From: Martinezella lusitana
GTDB lineage: Bacteria; Pseudomonadota; Alphaproteobacteria; Rhizobiales; Rhizobiaceae
DNA length: 64,000 nt
Direction: 5' to 3'
Assembly (NCBI RefSeq): GCF_010668395.1
Contig: NZ_WUEY01000004.1
Coordinates: 186,001 to 250,000, forward strand
In this document: positions 18,465-26,950 of the stretch, piece by piece
Position numbering within the stretch: the first letter of the stretch is position 1
Layout: each line of letters starts with the position of its first letter
Position numbers and translations under genes: made by a program
Notes under the pieces: generated by a model
What the model saw: the letters and a program-made list of their open reading frames with translations, nothing else
What the model was told of the DNA's origin: nothing
The model's database searches: none

Positions 18465-19205
18465 TCAGATCATGCCGCCATTGGCGCGCAGCGTCTGGCC
18501 GTTGACCCAGCCGCCATCCGGGCCGACGAGGAAGGAAACGGCGGCGGCGATATCCTGCGGCGTGCCCAGGCGCTCCAGCGGGTTCATCTTGGCCATGCGG
18601 TCGATCAACTCGTCACTCTTGCCGTTCAAAAAGAGATCCGTGGCTGTCGGGCCGGGCGCGACGGCATTGACCGTGATCGACCGGCCGCGCAGCTCCTTCG
18701 CCATGATGCCCGTCAGCGTCTCGACAGCGGCTTTGGTCGCGGCATAGACGCCATAGGTTTCCAGCTTGAGGCCGACGACGCTGGTCGAGAAATTGACGAT
18801 GCGGCCGCCGTCGCGCAGGCGCTTGCCGGCTTCGCGCAGCGTGTTGAACGTGCCCTTGAGGTTGATGGCGATATGGCGGTCGAAATGCGCGTCGTCAGCA
18901 TCGGCGATCCTCGCGAGCTGCATGATGCCGGCATTGTTGACCAGCACGTCGACGCCGCCGAAGACTGCCTCGGCCGCGTCGAACATGCGTCGCACGGCCT
19001 CGACATCGGAAACATCGGCCTTCGCGGTCAGCGCCTTGCCGCCCTTTTCCTCGATCTTGCGGGCCAATTCTTCCGCGGCGGCCTCGCTGCCGGCATAGTT
19101 GACGACGACGGTGAAGCCATCCTCGGCCAGGCGCTCGGCAATGGCGGCACCGATCCCGCGGGAGGCGCCGGTAACGATTGCGACCTTATTGGAATTGCTG
19201 CTCAT
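18465..19205 (-). CDS. SDR family oxidoreductase (glucose/3-oxoacyl reductase-like)
   Basis: A 246-residue SDR with TGASRGIG (about residues 12-19), NNAGIM, NFSTSVVG and YAATK as the catalytic tyrosine/lysine pair. The C-terminal WVNGQTLRANGG is typical of this group. I chose the ATG at 19205, which has AGGATGAGGAAA directly upstream; an ATG at 19214 would add three residues. It is divergent from the LysR gene at 19326 with 120 bases between, so LysR control is likely. Confidence 0.85.
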   Translation of the reverse strand: MSSNSNKVAIVTGASRGIGAAIAERLAEDGFTVVVNYAGSEAAAEELARKIEEKGGKALTAKADVSDVEAVRRMFDAAEAVFGGVDVLVNNAGIMQLARIADADDAHFDRHIAINLKGTFNTLREAGKRLRDGGRIVNFSTSVVGLKLETYGVYAATKAAVETLTGIMAKELRGRSITVNAVAPGPTATDLFLNGKSDELIDRMAKMNPLERLGTPQDIAAAVSFLVGPDGGWVNGQTLRANGGMI

Positions 19206-19325
19206 TTTCCTCATCCTTTGCTGTTTGCGCCGTAGCGCGTTTCGATGAGGACAGGATGCCCCTTTCCATGAGGCGGATAATCAGCCATTAATCGCCATCA
19301 CTATCCGAAATTGGCGAACAAATAG

Positions 19326-20237
19326 ATGGACAGATTCGATGCCATGCGCGTGTTTTGCCGGATCGTGGATCGGCGCAGCTTCACGCTGGCGGCCGAAGAC
19401 ACCGGTCTGCCCCGCTCGACGGTGACGGATGCCGTCAAGCAGCTTGAGGCTCGCCTCGGCGTGCGTCTGCTGCAGCGCACGACACGGCATGTCAGCCCGA
19501 CGCTCGACGGCGAGGCCTATTACCAGCGCTGCCAGCGGATCCTGTCCGATATCGAGGAAGCGGAAGGCGCCTTCGCCGGCGCCAAGCCGAAGGGGGTGCT
19601 ACGCGTCGACGTGCATGGCACGCTGGCCCGGCATTTCGTGCTGCCGAACCTGCCATCCTTCCTCGAAACCTATCCCGATATCGAATTGCAGATTACCGAG
19701 GGCGACCGGTTCGTCGATCTGATCCGCGAGGGGATCGACTGCGTGCTGCGCGTCGGCACGCTGCAGGACAGCGACATGATTGGCAGGCGTGTGGCGATGC
19801 TGGAAGAGGTGACGCTTGCAGCCCCGGCCTATGTGCGGCGCTTCGGCATGCCAGCCCACCCGGACAGGCTCGACGGCCATCGCATGATCGGCTTCCGTTC
19901 CTCCGCAACCGGCGGATTGCTGCCTTTGGAATTCGAGATCGGCGGCGCCGTGCGCGAGGTCATCCTCCCCGCCACCATCTCCGTCAACGCGGCCGAAAGC
20001 TATTTTGCCGCAGCTAGGCTCGGACTCGGCCTGATCCAGGTTCCTCGTTATCACGCCGAGGAAGCGTTGCGATCCGGCGACCTGCTGCATGTCCTCCAGG
20101 ATTATCCGCCAACGCGAACGCCCGTCTCGATGCTGTACCCCCGCAGTCGGCAGCTTTCGCCGCGCGTCCGCGTCTTCATAGACTGGCTGGTCAAGGTTTT
20201 CGCGGAACGGAACGGCGTGGAAACCCAGGCGGGATGA
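19326..20237 (+). CDS. LysR-family transcriptional regulator
   Basis: A 303-residue LysR regulator. The N-terminal winged helix is seen in FTLAAEDTGLPRSTVTDAVK (about residues 20-39), followed by LEARLGVRLLQRTTR, and a C-terminal periplasmic-binding-like effector domain follows from about residue 90. It is of the DsdC/PecT-like group that has a D-R-F/M-A-M start (MDRFDAMRVF). It is divergent from the SDR pair, the normal arrangement for a regulator and its target. The effector is unknown. Confidence 0.9.
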   Translation: MDRFDAMRVFCRIVDRRSFTLAAEDTGLPRSTVTDAVKQLEARLGVRLLQRTTRHVSPTLDGEAYYQRCQRILSDIEEAEGAFAGAKPKGVLRVDVHGTLARHFVLPNLPSFLETYPDIELQITEGDRFVDLIREGIDCVLRVGTLQDSDMIGRRVAMLEEVTLAAPAYVRRFGMPAHPDRLDGHRMIGFRSSATGGLLPLEFEIGGAVREVILPATISVNAAESYFAAARLGLGLIQVPRYHAEEALRSGDLLHVLQDYPPTRTPVSMLYPRSRQLSPRVRVFIDWLVKVFAERNGVETQAG

Positions 20238-20374
20238 ATATTCCATGAAAGCGATCAAATAAATGAAATCGGCTCTTTGAATGCGCAATCGGCGCGCCTA
20301 CGTCGTAGTGGATCATTCCGCTGGCGATGCCGTTTCGTCGTCACGACAGCCTGACGATTTTCGAGAGAGAGCCG

Positions 20375-21721
20375 ATGACCGAACAGAAGCAATTGAAGCT
20401 CGGGGCCTTCATGCGTCCCGTCAGCCTGCATACCGGTGCCTGGCGTTATCCCGGCGGCTATCCGGACGCCAACTTCAATTTCCGGCATATCAAAAGCTTC
20501 GCCCAGGAGCTGGAAAAGGCAAAATTCGACGCCTTCTTCATGGCCGATCACCTGGCGGTCCTCAACATGCCGATCGAGGCGCTGAAGCGCAGCCATACCG
20601 TCACGTCCTTCGAGCCCTTCACCCTGCTTTCGGCGCTGGCCGCCGTTACCGACAAGATCGGCCTCGTGGCAACCGCATCGACCACCTTCGACCTGCCCTA
20701 TCACATCGCCCGCCGCTTCGCGTCGCTCGATCATATCAGCGGCGGCCGCGCCGGCTGGAATATCGTCACCACGTCCAATCCCGATGCCGCCCTTAATTTC
20801 GGCCTCGAAGAGCATATGGAACATGGCGAGCGCTATCATCGCGCCCGCGAATTCTACGATGTCGTGACCGGCCTCTGGGACAGTTTTGCCGACGACGCCT
20901 TCATCCATGACGCCGAAAGCGGCATCTTCTTCGATCCCGAGCGGATGCATGTCCTGGGACACAAGGGGGAAGAGCTCAGCGTTCGCGGCCCCCTCAACAT
21001 CGCCCGGCCGCCGCAGGGCTGGCCGGTCATCGTGCAGGCCGGGCAATCGGATGCCGGCCGCCAGCTTGCCGCTGAGACGGCGGAAGCGGTCTTCGCGGCA
21101 CCCCGCAATCTCGCCGACGGCAAGGCGATCTTCGCCGATATCAAGGGGCGGATGAAGGCGATCGGCCGCAACCCGGACCATCTCAAAATACTGCCCGCCG
21201 CCTTCATCGTCGTCGGCGACACGATCGAGGAAGCGAAAGCCAAGCGGGCGAAGCTCGACAGCCTCGTCCACTACGACAGCGCCATCGCATCGCTGTCGAT
21301 CGCACTCGGCCACGATGCCTCCAGGTTCGATCCGGATGGTCCCTTGCCCGAGATCCCGGAGACCAATGCCAGCAAGAGCGGGCGCGAACGCGTCATCGCC
21401 CTTGCCGAAGCGGAAAAGCTCACGGTGCGCCAGCTTGCCCAGCGTCTTGGCGGCTATGCCGGCCTTGCCTTCGTCGGCACGCCGCAGAGCATCGCCGACG
21501 AGATGGAGCAATGGCTGCGGGAAGAAGGCTCGGACGGCTTCAATGTCGTCTTCCCCTTCCTGCCGCAGGGCCTTCTTGACGTGACGACCCGTGTTGTTCC
21601 AGAGCTTCAGCGCCGCGGCATCTTCCGCCGCGACTACGAAGGCACGACATTACGCGAACACCTCGGCTTGCCGCGTCCGGAAAACCGCTTCTTCCAGGCA
21701 ACGGCGGCGGCAGCACAGTAA
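20375..21721 (+). CDS. LLM-class flavin-dependent monooxygenase (NtaA/SnaA/DszA family)
   Basis: A 448-residue luciferase-like monooxygenase using reduced FMN. Seen: KLGAFMRPVSLHTGAWRYP near the start, ISGGRAGWNIVTTSNPDAA (about residues 125-143), ERYHRAREFYDVV, and RPPQGWPVIVQAGQSDAG, all typical of the nitrilotriacetate/dibenzothiophene-sulfone monooxygenase group. The start ATG at 20375 follows GAGAGAGCCG. A flavin reductase partner is not seen nearby. The next gene starts 11 bases downstream and is probably co-transcribed. Such enzymes often release sulfur or oxidise small xenobiotics; the substrate here is not known. Confidence 0.88.
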   Translation: MTEQKQLKLGAFMRPVSLHTGAWRYPGGYPDANFNFRHIKSFAQELEKAKFDAFFMADHLAVLNMPIEALKRSHTVTSFEPFTLLSALAAVTDKIGLVATASTTFDLPYHIARRFASLDHISGGRAGWNIVTTSNPDAALNFGLEEHMEHGERYHRAREFYDVVTGLWDSFADDAFIHDAESGIFFDPERMHVLGHKGEELSVRGPLNIARPPQGWPVIVQAGQSDAGRQLAAETAEAVFAAPRNLADGKAIFADIKGRMKAIGRNPDHLKILPAAFIVVGDTIEEAKAKRAKLDSLVHYDSAIASLSIALGHDASRFDPDGPLPEIPETNASKSGRERVIALAEAEKLTVRQLAQRLGGYAGLAFVGTPQSIADEMEQWLREEGSDGFNVVFPFLPQGLLDVTTRVVPELQRRGIFRRDYEGTTLREHLGLPRPENRFFQATAAAAQ

Positions 21722-21732
21722 GAGAGAATGAA

Positions 21733-22275
21733 ATGAGCCATATCACGCCGATCGAGTATGAAACCGCTTCCGACGCCGTGCGCGCCGAGCATGACCGCGA
21801 GGTGCAATTGCGCGGCCGCATGACGAACATGAAGCGGACATTGCTGCACTCGCCGGTGGCGCATCGCATCTATGCGGAATGGTTCCCTTTGCGCGAGGAG
21901 CTGCGCCCGGCGCTCGACGACCGCGCGGTCTGGCTTCTTTGCCATGCCATCGCTCTGGAGTGCCGATCGATCATCCCCGTCGGCTTTTTCCGGCGCGCGC
22001 TGATCAATGCCGGGCTGAAACCGGAAACGATCGTACCGACCGAAGACGAGGCGTTGCTGATCGAGTTCGGCAAAGAGATCGTCAGGGATTCCAACGCCAT
22101 TCCCGAAGACGTGTGGACACGATTGAAGGCGCGCTATGACGAACCGACCCTCGCCAACCTCGTCGCATTCGCCGGCATCATGATCGCGACAGCGATCTAC
22201 AACAATGCCGTGAAGGTCGACATCGATCCGGAGCTTGGGCCCTATCTGGAAGGGTTTCAGTTTCCCGCGAAGTGA
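21733..22275 (+). CDS. Carboxymuconolactone decarboxylase-like (AhpD-fold) protein
   Basis: A 180-residue, mostly helical protein read in full from ATG 21733, with AGAGAATGAA before it. The layout (MTNMKRTLLHSPVAHRIYAE, then ALDDRAVWLLCHAIALECR) resembles the AhpD/carboxymuconolactone decarboxylase fold. It lacks the CxxC of true AhpD peroxidase partners; only single cysteines are seen (LLCHAIALEC). It sits 11 bases after the flavin monooxygenase and probably acts with it. Function uncertain. Confidence 0.65.
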   Translation: MSHITPIEYETASDAVRAEHDREVQLRGRMTNMKRTLLHSPVAHRIYAEWFPLREELRPALDDRAVWLLCHAIALECRSIIPVGFFRRALINAGLKPETIVPTEDEALLIEFGKEIVRDSNAIPEDVWTRLKARYDEPTLANLVAFAGIMIATAIYNNAVKVDIDPELGPYLEGFQFPAK

Positions 22276-22283
22276 GGAGCCAT

Positions 22284-22302
22284 CTCGCCCTTGGCGGGCG
22301 AG
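22284..22302. terminator. Hairpin after the AhpD-fold gene
   Basis: Arms CTCGCCC (22284-22290) and GGGCGAG (22296-22302) with loop TTGGC lie 8 bases after the stop codon at 22275. The following bases AAAGCAATTT give no strong T-tract, so this may be a weak terminator or part of the palindromic mosaic that continues to 22523. Confidence 0.45.
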
Positions 22303-22305
22303 AAA

Positions 22306-22388
22306 GCAATTTCATTGGTTTAGGAATTGCGGCACAGGATACTCCACCTGCAGGAAGCCTCGCGCAATTTCTAAGCCATTGAAATTGC
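22306..22388. repeat. Large inverted repeat, 26-bp arms
   Basis: Bases 22306-22331 and 22363-22388 are inverted copies of each other, matching at 23 of 26 positions, with 31 bases between them. The arms begin and end with GCAATTTC / GAAATTGC. It can form a cruciform or a long RNA stem. There is no open frame across it. It is the first of three adjacent inverted repeats in this gap. Confidence 0.7.
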
Positions 22389-22459
22389 AAGAGAGGGGGA
22401 CTGCTTCTAGCTCATTCTAATTCTGGCAAGCAAGTGCGTCCCTGCCTACCCCCGCCCTT

Positions 22460-22503
22460 GCAAAATCTAGCACTTAGCCTTCCGGCTAAATGCTAGATTT
22501 TGC
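22460..22503. repeat. 44-bp near-perfect palindrome
   Basis: A 20-bp arm (22460-22479, beginning GCAAAATCTAGC) is followed by loop TTCC and a 20-bp arm (22484-22503, ending GCTAGATTTTGC), with a single mismatch. It is flanked by CCCGCCCTTG on the left and, on the right, by a further hairpin CCCGCCC-ACAAG-GGGCGGG at 22506-22523, whose bases could also pair with the left flank. This gives two alternative folds. It lies 34 bases from the end of the convergent OsmC gene. Confidence 0.7.
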
Positions 22504-22537
22504 TTTCCCGCCCACAAGGGGCGGGATAAAGCCAACC

Positions 22538-22966
22538 TCACCCCGAAATCGTCGTCGAAAACTGCGGATTGCCGCGGATCGTGTTGCTCACGGTGCAGAT
22601 TTCGTCTTCGGCCGCATGGGCGATCGCGTTGCGGATATCATCGCTGAAATCGCCCTTGATGGTGAAGGCGATGTTGAACTTCTCCACGCGCGAAAGACCT
22701 TCGGTGGCCTTTTCGCCAGTCACGACGGCGGTCACTTCGGTCAGCTTGTCGAGCACGCCGAGGCTGCTTGCCGCCATGCGGGCGCTTAAGACCAGGCAGG
22801 CGGAAAGCGACGAATAGAGCAGATCGAGCGGGTTGAAACCGGGCTGCGACGGCGAGGTGACGATATCGATCTCGCCGCCCGTCACCGAGGTCACATGCGG
22901 AAAGCCAGTGCGGCCAAGCGTGGCGGTCGCGCCCGTCTGCCTCGTCTTCACTTTCAGTTCGGCCAT
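22538..22966 (-). CDS. OsmC/Ohr family protein
   Basis: A 142-residue OsmC-like protein, the family of thiol peroxidases that reduce organic hydroperoxides. The two conserved cysteines are seen in [13 protein letters not shown] (about residue 57) and [10 protein letters not shown] (about 123). Also typical are [13 protein letters not shown] and a glutamate-containing start. The ATG at 22966 has AGGATTTTCGAA upstream. It stands alone, divergent from the glycerate kinase gene across 150 bases. It could equally be an OsmC paralogue without peroxidase activity. Confidence 0.85.
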   Translation of the reverse strand: MAELKVKTRQTGATATLGRTGFPHVTSVTGGEIDIVTSPSQPGFNPLDLLYSSLSACLVLSARMAASSLGVLDKLTEVTAVVTGEKATEGLSRVEKFNIAFTIKGDFSDDIRNAIAHAAEDEICTVSNTIRGNPQFSTTISG

Positions 22967-23117
22967 TTCGAAAATCCTTGAAATAAAAGAGGGAAACTCC
23001 TTTCTTCAACATAGGGATTCATGGCGCCGGACACAATTGCAGTTCCCGCCCCTTGCGTCTTCCAGTCAGTTAAGCCACCAAATGGTTACAAGTTCATCGC
23101 AAGACAGGCCCTTCGAC

Positions 23118-24383
23118 ATGACCGTTTCCGATCCCCGCGCCTTCCTGACCTCGCTATTCGATGCTGCCGTTCGCGCCGCCAATCCGCTGACCGGCATCCG
23201 CGCCAATCTGCCGGCCAGGCCGAAGGGCCGGACGATCGTCATCGGCGCCGGCAAGGGCTCCGCCCAGATGGCTGCGGCACTGGAGCAATGCTGGGACGGC
23301 CCGCTGGAGGGTCTGGTGGTGACGCGATACGGCTTCTCCGCTCCCTGCCGCCGGATCGAGATCATCGAAGCGGCGCATCCGGTGCCGGACGAAGCAGGCC
23401 TTACCGCTTCCCGCCGGCTTCTCAAGCTTGTCGAGGGCCTCACGAAGGACGATCTGGTGATCGCCCTGATTTCCGGCGGCGGCTCGGCGCTTCTGCCTTC
23501 GCCGGCCGGCACGCTGAGTCTCGCCGACGAGATCGCCGTCAACAGGGCGCTGCTCGCATCCGGCGCACCGATTTCGGCAATGAACGTCATTCGCAAGCAC
23601 CTGTCGACCATCAAGGGCGGCCGGCTCGCCGCCGCGGCCCATCCGGCCAAGGTCGTCTCCCTCGTCGTCTCCGACATTCCCGGCGACGATCCGGCTCTGG
23701 TGGCGTCCGGCCCGACCGTGCCGGGTGCCGGCACACGCGCCGAAGCGCTCGACCTCATCCGCCTCTACCGCATCGAGCTGCCACCCGCCGTTCTCGCCCA
23801 TATCGAGAAGGCCGAAGCGGATGCGCCACGCCCGGACGATCCGCGCTTTGCCGGCAATGAAGTTCATCTCATCGCATCCGCCGGCGTCTCGCTGGAGGCG
23901 GCGGCGGACGTGGCACGCGCGGCCGGGATCGAACCGGCCATCCTCTCGGACGCCATCGAGGGCGAGGCCCGCGAAGCCGCCCATGTTCACGCCGCCATCG
24001 CGCGCGAGGTGCTTCACCGCAATCGTCCCTTCGCCAAACCGGTCGTGCTGCTATCCGGCGGAGAAACGACGGTGACGCTGAAAGGCAAGGGCAAGGGCGG
24101 ACGAAACTCTGAATTCCTTCTGTCGCTGGCGATCGACATCGACGGCCATACCGGCATTCACGCGATGGCAGCCGATACGGACGGCATCGATGGCAGCGAG
24201 GACAATGCCGGCGCCTTTGCCGATGCAGGCACGGTGGCGCGGCTGCGCAATGCCGGACTGGTGCCGGCCGACATGCTGGCAAACAACGATGCCTGGACGG
24301 CCTTCAACGCGATCGGCGATCTATTCGTGCCCGGCCCGACAGGAACCAACGTTAACGATTTCCGCGCCATCCTGATCGTGTAG
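23118..24383 (+). CDS. Glycerate 2-kinase, MOFRL family
   Basis: A 421-residue kinase of the GckA/TtuD type, phosphorylating D-glycerate at C2. Seen: [17 protein letters not shown] near residue 40, [17 protein letters not shown] (about 116-132), [17 protein letters not shown], and in the MOFRL domain [19 protein letters not shown] and [16 protein letters not shown]. Start 23118 is chosen because the sequence after it matches the family N-terminus. An in-frame ATG at 23082 lacks a ribosome binding site. Older annotations call this family hydroxypyruvate reductase, which is not supported by the sequence. Confidence 0.88.
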   Translation: MTVSDPRAFLTSLFDAAVRAANPLTGIRANLPARPKGRTIVIGAGKGSAQMAAALEQCWDGPLEGLVVTRYGFSAPCRRIEIIEAAHPVPDEAGLTASRRLLKLVEGLTKDDLVIALISGGGSALLPSPAGTLSLADEIAVNRALLASGAPISAMNVIRKHLSTIKGGRLAAAAHPAKVVSLVVSDIPGDDPALVASGPTVPGAGTRAEALDLIRLYRIELPPAVLAHIEKAEADAPRPDDPRFAGNEVHLIASAGVSLEAAADVARAAGIEPAILSDAIEGEAREAAHVHAAIAREVLHRNRPFAKPVVLLSGGETTVTLKGKGKGGRNSEFLLSLAIDIDGHTGIHAMAADTDGIDGSEDNAGAFADAGTVARLRNAGLVPADMLANNDAWTAFNAIGDLFVPGPTGTNVNDFRAILIV

Positions 24384-24402
24384 GCTCGCGCGACAAGCCA
24401 CA

Positions 24403-24588
24403 TCAGCCGATGGCGCTGCAATCGTCGCAACGCCGGTAGACGGCCGCCATCGACGACCAGCGAAAGAAGTGCCGGCTGCAATGGCCGCATTCGATTTCAA
24501 TGATATGCGTCTTTTCGGAAACGATGACCGGCTTGACCTTCGTCAAGCGCTCGCTCTTCCGCTGCTCCAGCTTCGTCACAGCCATCAT
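24403..24588 (-). CDS. Small zinc-ribbon protein
   Basis: A 61-residue protein with two CxxC pairs, ECGHCSRHF and RRCDDC, 18 residues apart, the pattern of a zinc ribbon. The N-terminal half is basic (KLEQRKSERLTKVK). The start is either of the adjacent ATGs at 24588 and 24585, preceded by GGAGGG. It is convergent with the glycerate kinase. It may be a small nucleic-acid-binding or regulatory protein. Function unknown. Confidence 0.55.
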   Translation of the reverse strand: MMAVTKLEQRKSERLTKVKPVIVSEKTHIIEIECGHCSRHFFRWSSMAAVYRRCDDCSAIG

Positions 24589-24859
24589 GGCCCTCCACGC
24601 AACACCCGGTCTTGCTCGACAAGGCATGAAGTAGCAGCCACTAATAAATAAAATATTGCAGCTGCGACGCCATCTTGCAGTCGGCATGAACGAGGCATTC
24701 GCCGTTGCATATGTGCAACTCTTCGCGGATCGACCCCGACCCCAACCATGCCGGCGGCATCTAAAAAATTGTAGCGGCGGATATCGCCATTTTCACGCTA
24801 GGCACCATGTCATTTACGGGGCATTTTCCATCAATATGACAACGGGAGGCATAGCCATC

Positions 24860-26602
24860 ATGCGCCAGCTCCACCAGCGGGTGATTTCGTCGGTAACCCT
24901 GGTCACATTCGCGCTCTTTTCGGTGACGGCGAGAGCCGCCGCCCCGCCTCCGGTGGAGGCCGAACACGGCATGGTGGTCACGGCGCAGCACCTGGCCACC
25001 GATGTCGGCGTGGAGGTGCTGAAAAACGGCGGCAACGCCGTCGATGCAGCCGTTGCGGTCGGCTATGCCCTCGCCGTGGTCTATCCGACGGCCGGCAATA
25101 TCGGCGGTGGCGGCTTCATGACCATCCGCCTGCGGGACGGCAAGACGACATTCCTCGATTTCCGCGAGCGTGCGCCGCTGGCGGCCACCAAGGGCATGTA
25201 TCTCGACGACAAGGGCAACATCGTCAAAGGCGCCAGCACGGATGGCTATCTCGCCGTCGGCGTTCCCGGCTCTGTCATGGGCTTCGAGACCGCCCGCGAG
25301 AAATACGGCACGAAGTCCCGACAGGATCTGATGGCGCCGGCCATTCGTTACGCCAAGGAAGGCTTCACGCTGAACCAGGCCGATGCGGCGGAGCTTAACG
25401 AGGGCAAGAAGTGGCTCTCGCGCGATCCGGCCACCGCCGCGATCTTCACCAAGTCGGACGGCAAGCCCTTCGCCGCAGGCGATACGCTGACACAGCCTGA
25501 CCTCGCCAGCGCCCTTTCCGGCATTTCGGATCAGGGACCGGACGGCTTCTACAAGGGGCCGGTCGCCAACGCCATCGTCAAGGCGAGCCAGGACAAGGGC
25601 GGCATTCTCGCAAACCAGGATTTCGAGCAATACAAGGTGCGCGAACTCGAACCCGTGAAGTGCGACTATCGCGGCTACCAGATCATTTCGTCGCCGCCGC
25701 CTTCTTCCGGCGGTATCATCATCTGCGAAATCCTCAACGTACTGGAAGGCTATCCGCTCTCCTATACCGGCTACGCCTCGGCCGACACGGTCCATTACAT
25801 GGTCGAAGCCATGCGCTACGCCTATGTCGACCGCAACTCGGCGCTTGGCGACCCGGACTTCGTCGACAATCCCGTCGGCAAGCTTCTGGATAAGGCCTAT
25901 GCCCAGAAGATCCGCGACGGCATCTCCCCTTACAAGGCGGGCGTCTCCAAGGACCTGATGCCCAAGGGCCTCGGCGAAAGCCACGAGACGACGCATTATT
26001 CGATCATCGACAACGACGGCAACGCCGTCGCCGTCACCTACACCCTGAACGGCTCCTTCGGCGCCGGCGTCGTCGCACCGGGCACCGGTATCCTGCTGAA
26101 CAACGAGATGGACGACTTCACCTCCAAGCCCGGCGTGCCCAACCTGTACGGTCTGGTGCAGGGCGAAGCCAACGCCATCCAGCCGAAGAAGACGCCGCTC
26201 TCGTCCATGAGCCCGACCATCATCGCCAAGGACGGCAAGCCCTTCATGGTAATCGGCAGCCCCGGCGGATCGCGCATCATCACCATCACGCTCGAGGCGA
26301 TCATCAATGTCATCGATTTCGGCATGAACATCCAGGAAGCGATCGACGCGCCGCGCATTCATCACCAGTGGCTGCCGGACAAGGTCTACATGGAGCCGCA
26401 CGCGCTTTCGCCCGATACGGTCAAGCTTTTGACGGGTATGGGTTACACGGTTCAGGTCGACAACGACTGGCCGATCTGGGGCCAATCGGCAGGCATCCTC
26501 GTCGGCGGCAAGAGCCTCGGCGACATCGCCAAGGGCGGCGGCGCCCGCTACAACGGCGCCATGGACAGCCGCGCCGGCTCCGGACTGGCGGCAGGCTATT
26601 GA
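24860..26602 (+). CDS. ggt: Gamma-glutamyltransferase, periplasmic
   Basis: A 580-residue gamma-glutamyltranspeptidase, the same size as the E. coli enzyme. It cleaves the gamma-glutamyl bond of glutathione and related compounds. The first 25 or so residues are a signal peptide ending around VTARAAA. The family signature is seen in GNIGGGGFMTIRLRDGKT. The autocleavage and catalytic threonine is in ESHETTHYSIIDNDGN (about residue 377), followed by NNEMDDF and GSPGGSRIITI of the small subunit. Start 24860 has GGGAGGC upstream and gives a good signal sequence. It is a single-gene unit ending at a strong terminator. Confidence 0.93.
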   Translation: MRQLHQRVISSVTLVTFALFSVTARAAAPPPVEAEHGMVVTAQHLATDVGVEVLKNGGNAVDAAVAVGYALAVVYPTAGNIGGGGFMTIRLRDGKTTFLDFRERAPLAATKGMYLDDKGNIVKGASTDGYLAVGVPGSVMGFETAREKYGTKSRQDLMAPAIRYAKEGFTLNQADAAELNEGKKWLSRDPATAAIFTKSDGKPFAAGDTLTQPDLASALSGISDQGPDGFYKGPVANAIVKASQDKGGILANQDFEQYKVRELEPVKCDYRGYQIISSPPPSSGGIIICEILNVLEGYPLSYTGYASADTVHYMVEAMRYAYVDRNSALGDPDFVDNPVGKLLDKAYAQKIRDGISPYKAGVSKDLMPKGLGESHETTHYSIIDNDGNAVAVTYTLNGSFGAGVVAPGTGILLNNEMDDFTSKPGVPNLYGLVQGEANAIQPKKTPLSSMSPTIIAKDGKPFMVIGSPGGSRIITITLEAIINVIDFGMNIQEAIDAPRIHHQWLPDKVYMEPHALSPDTVKLLTGMGYTVQVDNDWPIWGQSAGILVGGKSLGDIAKGGGARYNGAMDSRAGSGLAAGY

Positions 26603-26629
26603 GCGCTCGCCCGATACCGATGACTGAGA

Positions 26630-26660
26630 CCGGTGCCGCTATCCCCGGCACCGGCCTTTT
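26630..26660 (+). terminator. Rho-independent terminator of ggt
   Basis: Perfect 9-bp arms CCGGTGCCG (26630-26638) and CGGCACCGG (26646-26654) around CTATCCC, followed by CCTTTT. It lies 28 bases after the ggt stop. Confidence 0.8.
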
Positions 26661-26693
26661 CCGGCGTAAATGCCTGACGAGACGAGCACATTA

Positions 26694-26803
26694 TCTTACG
26701 CCGCAAAACCAAGCGTGAGCATTTCGGCGAAATATCCGGCCCATTCATTCACCTCGCGTTCATTTGTTGCGGGTTTTCGGCGTACGTGCGTCATTTTTTT
26801 CAT
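26694..26803 (-). CDS. Possible small protein or remnant gene end
   Basis: A short minus-strand frame of about 35 codons starting at ATG 26803 (MKKMTHVRRKPATNEREVNE) and ending in a stop next to 26696, with C-terminus LTLGFAA. It has a bias to charged residues and a weak GGGATG site. It may be a real small protein, or the last piece of a lost regulator next to the exporter. The rest of the 348-bp gap from 26603 to 26950 holds the ggt terminator and the promoter region of the exporter, with no other gene seen. Confidence 0.25.
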
Positions 26804-26950
26804 CCCATCAATAAGATTTGTGATTTCTGATATGGCAATCAGGCCGTGGCAGGAGTATACACACCGCCGTTCAAATAGGCCTTCGCGCCATGACCAGACT
26901 TGCGGTTCTGTCCTAGGACCCCACCGCACCATCGAGAGCGATCCCCGACA

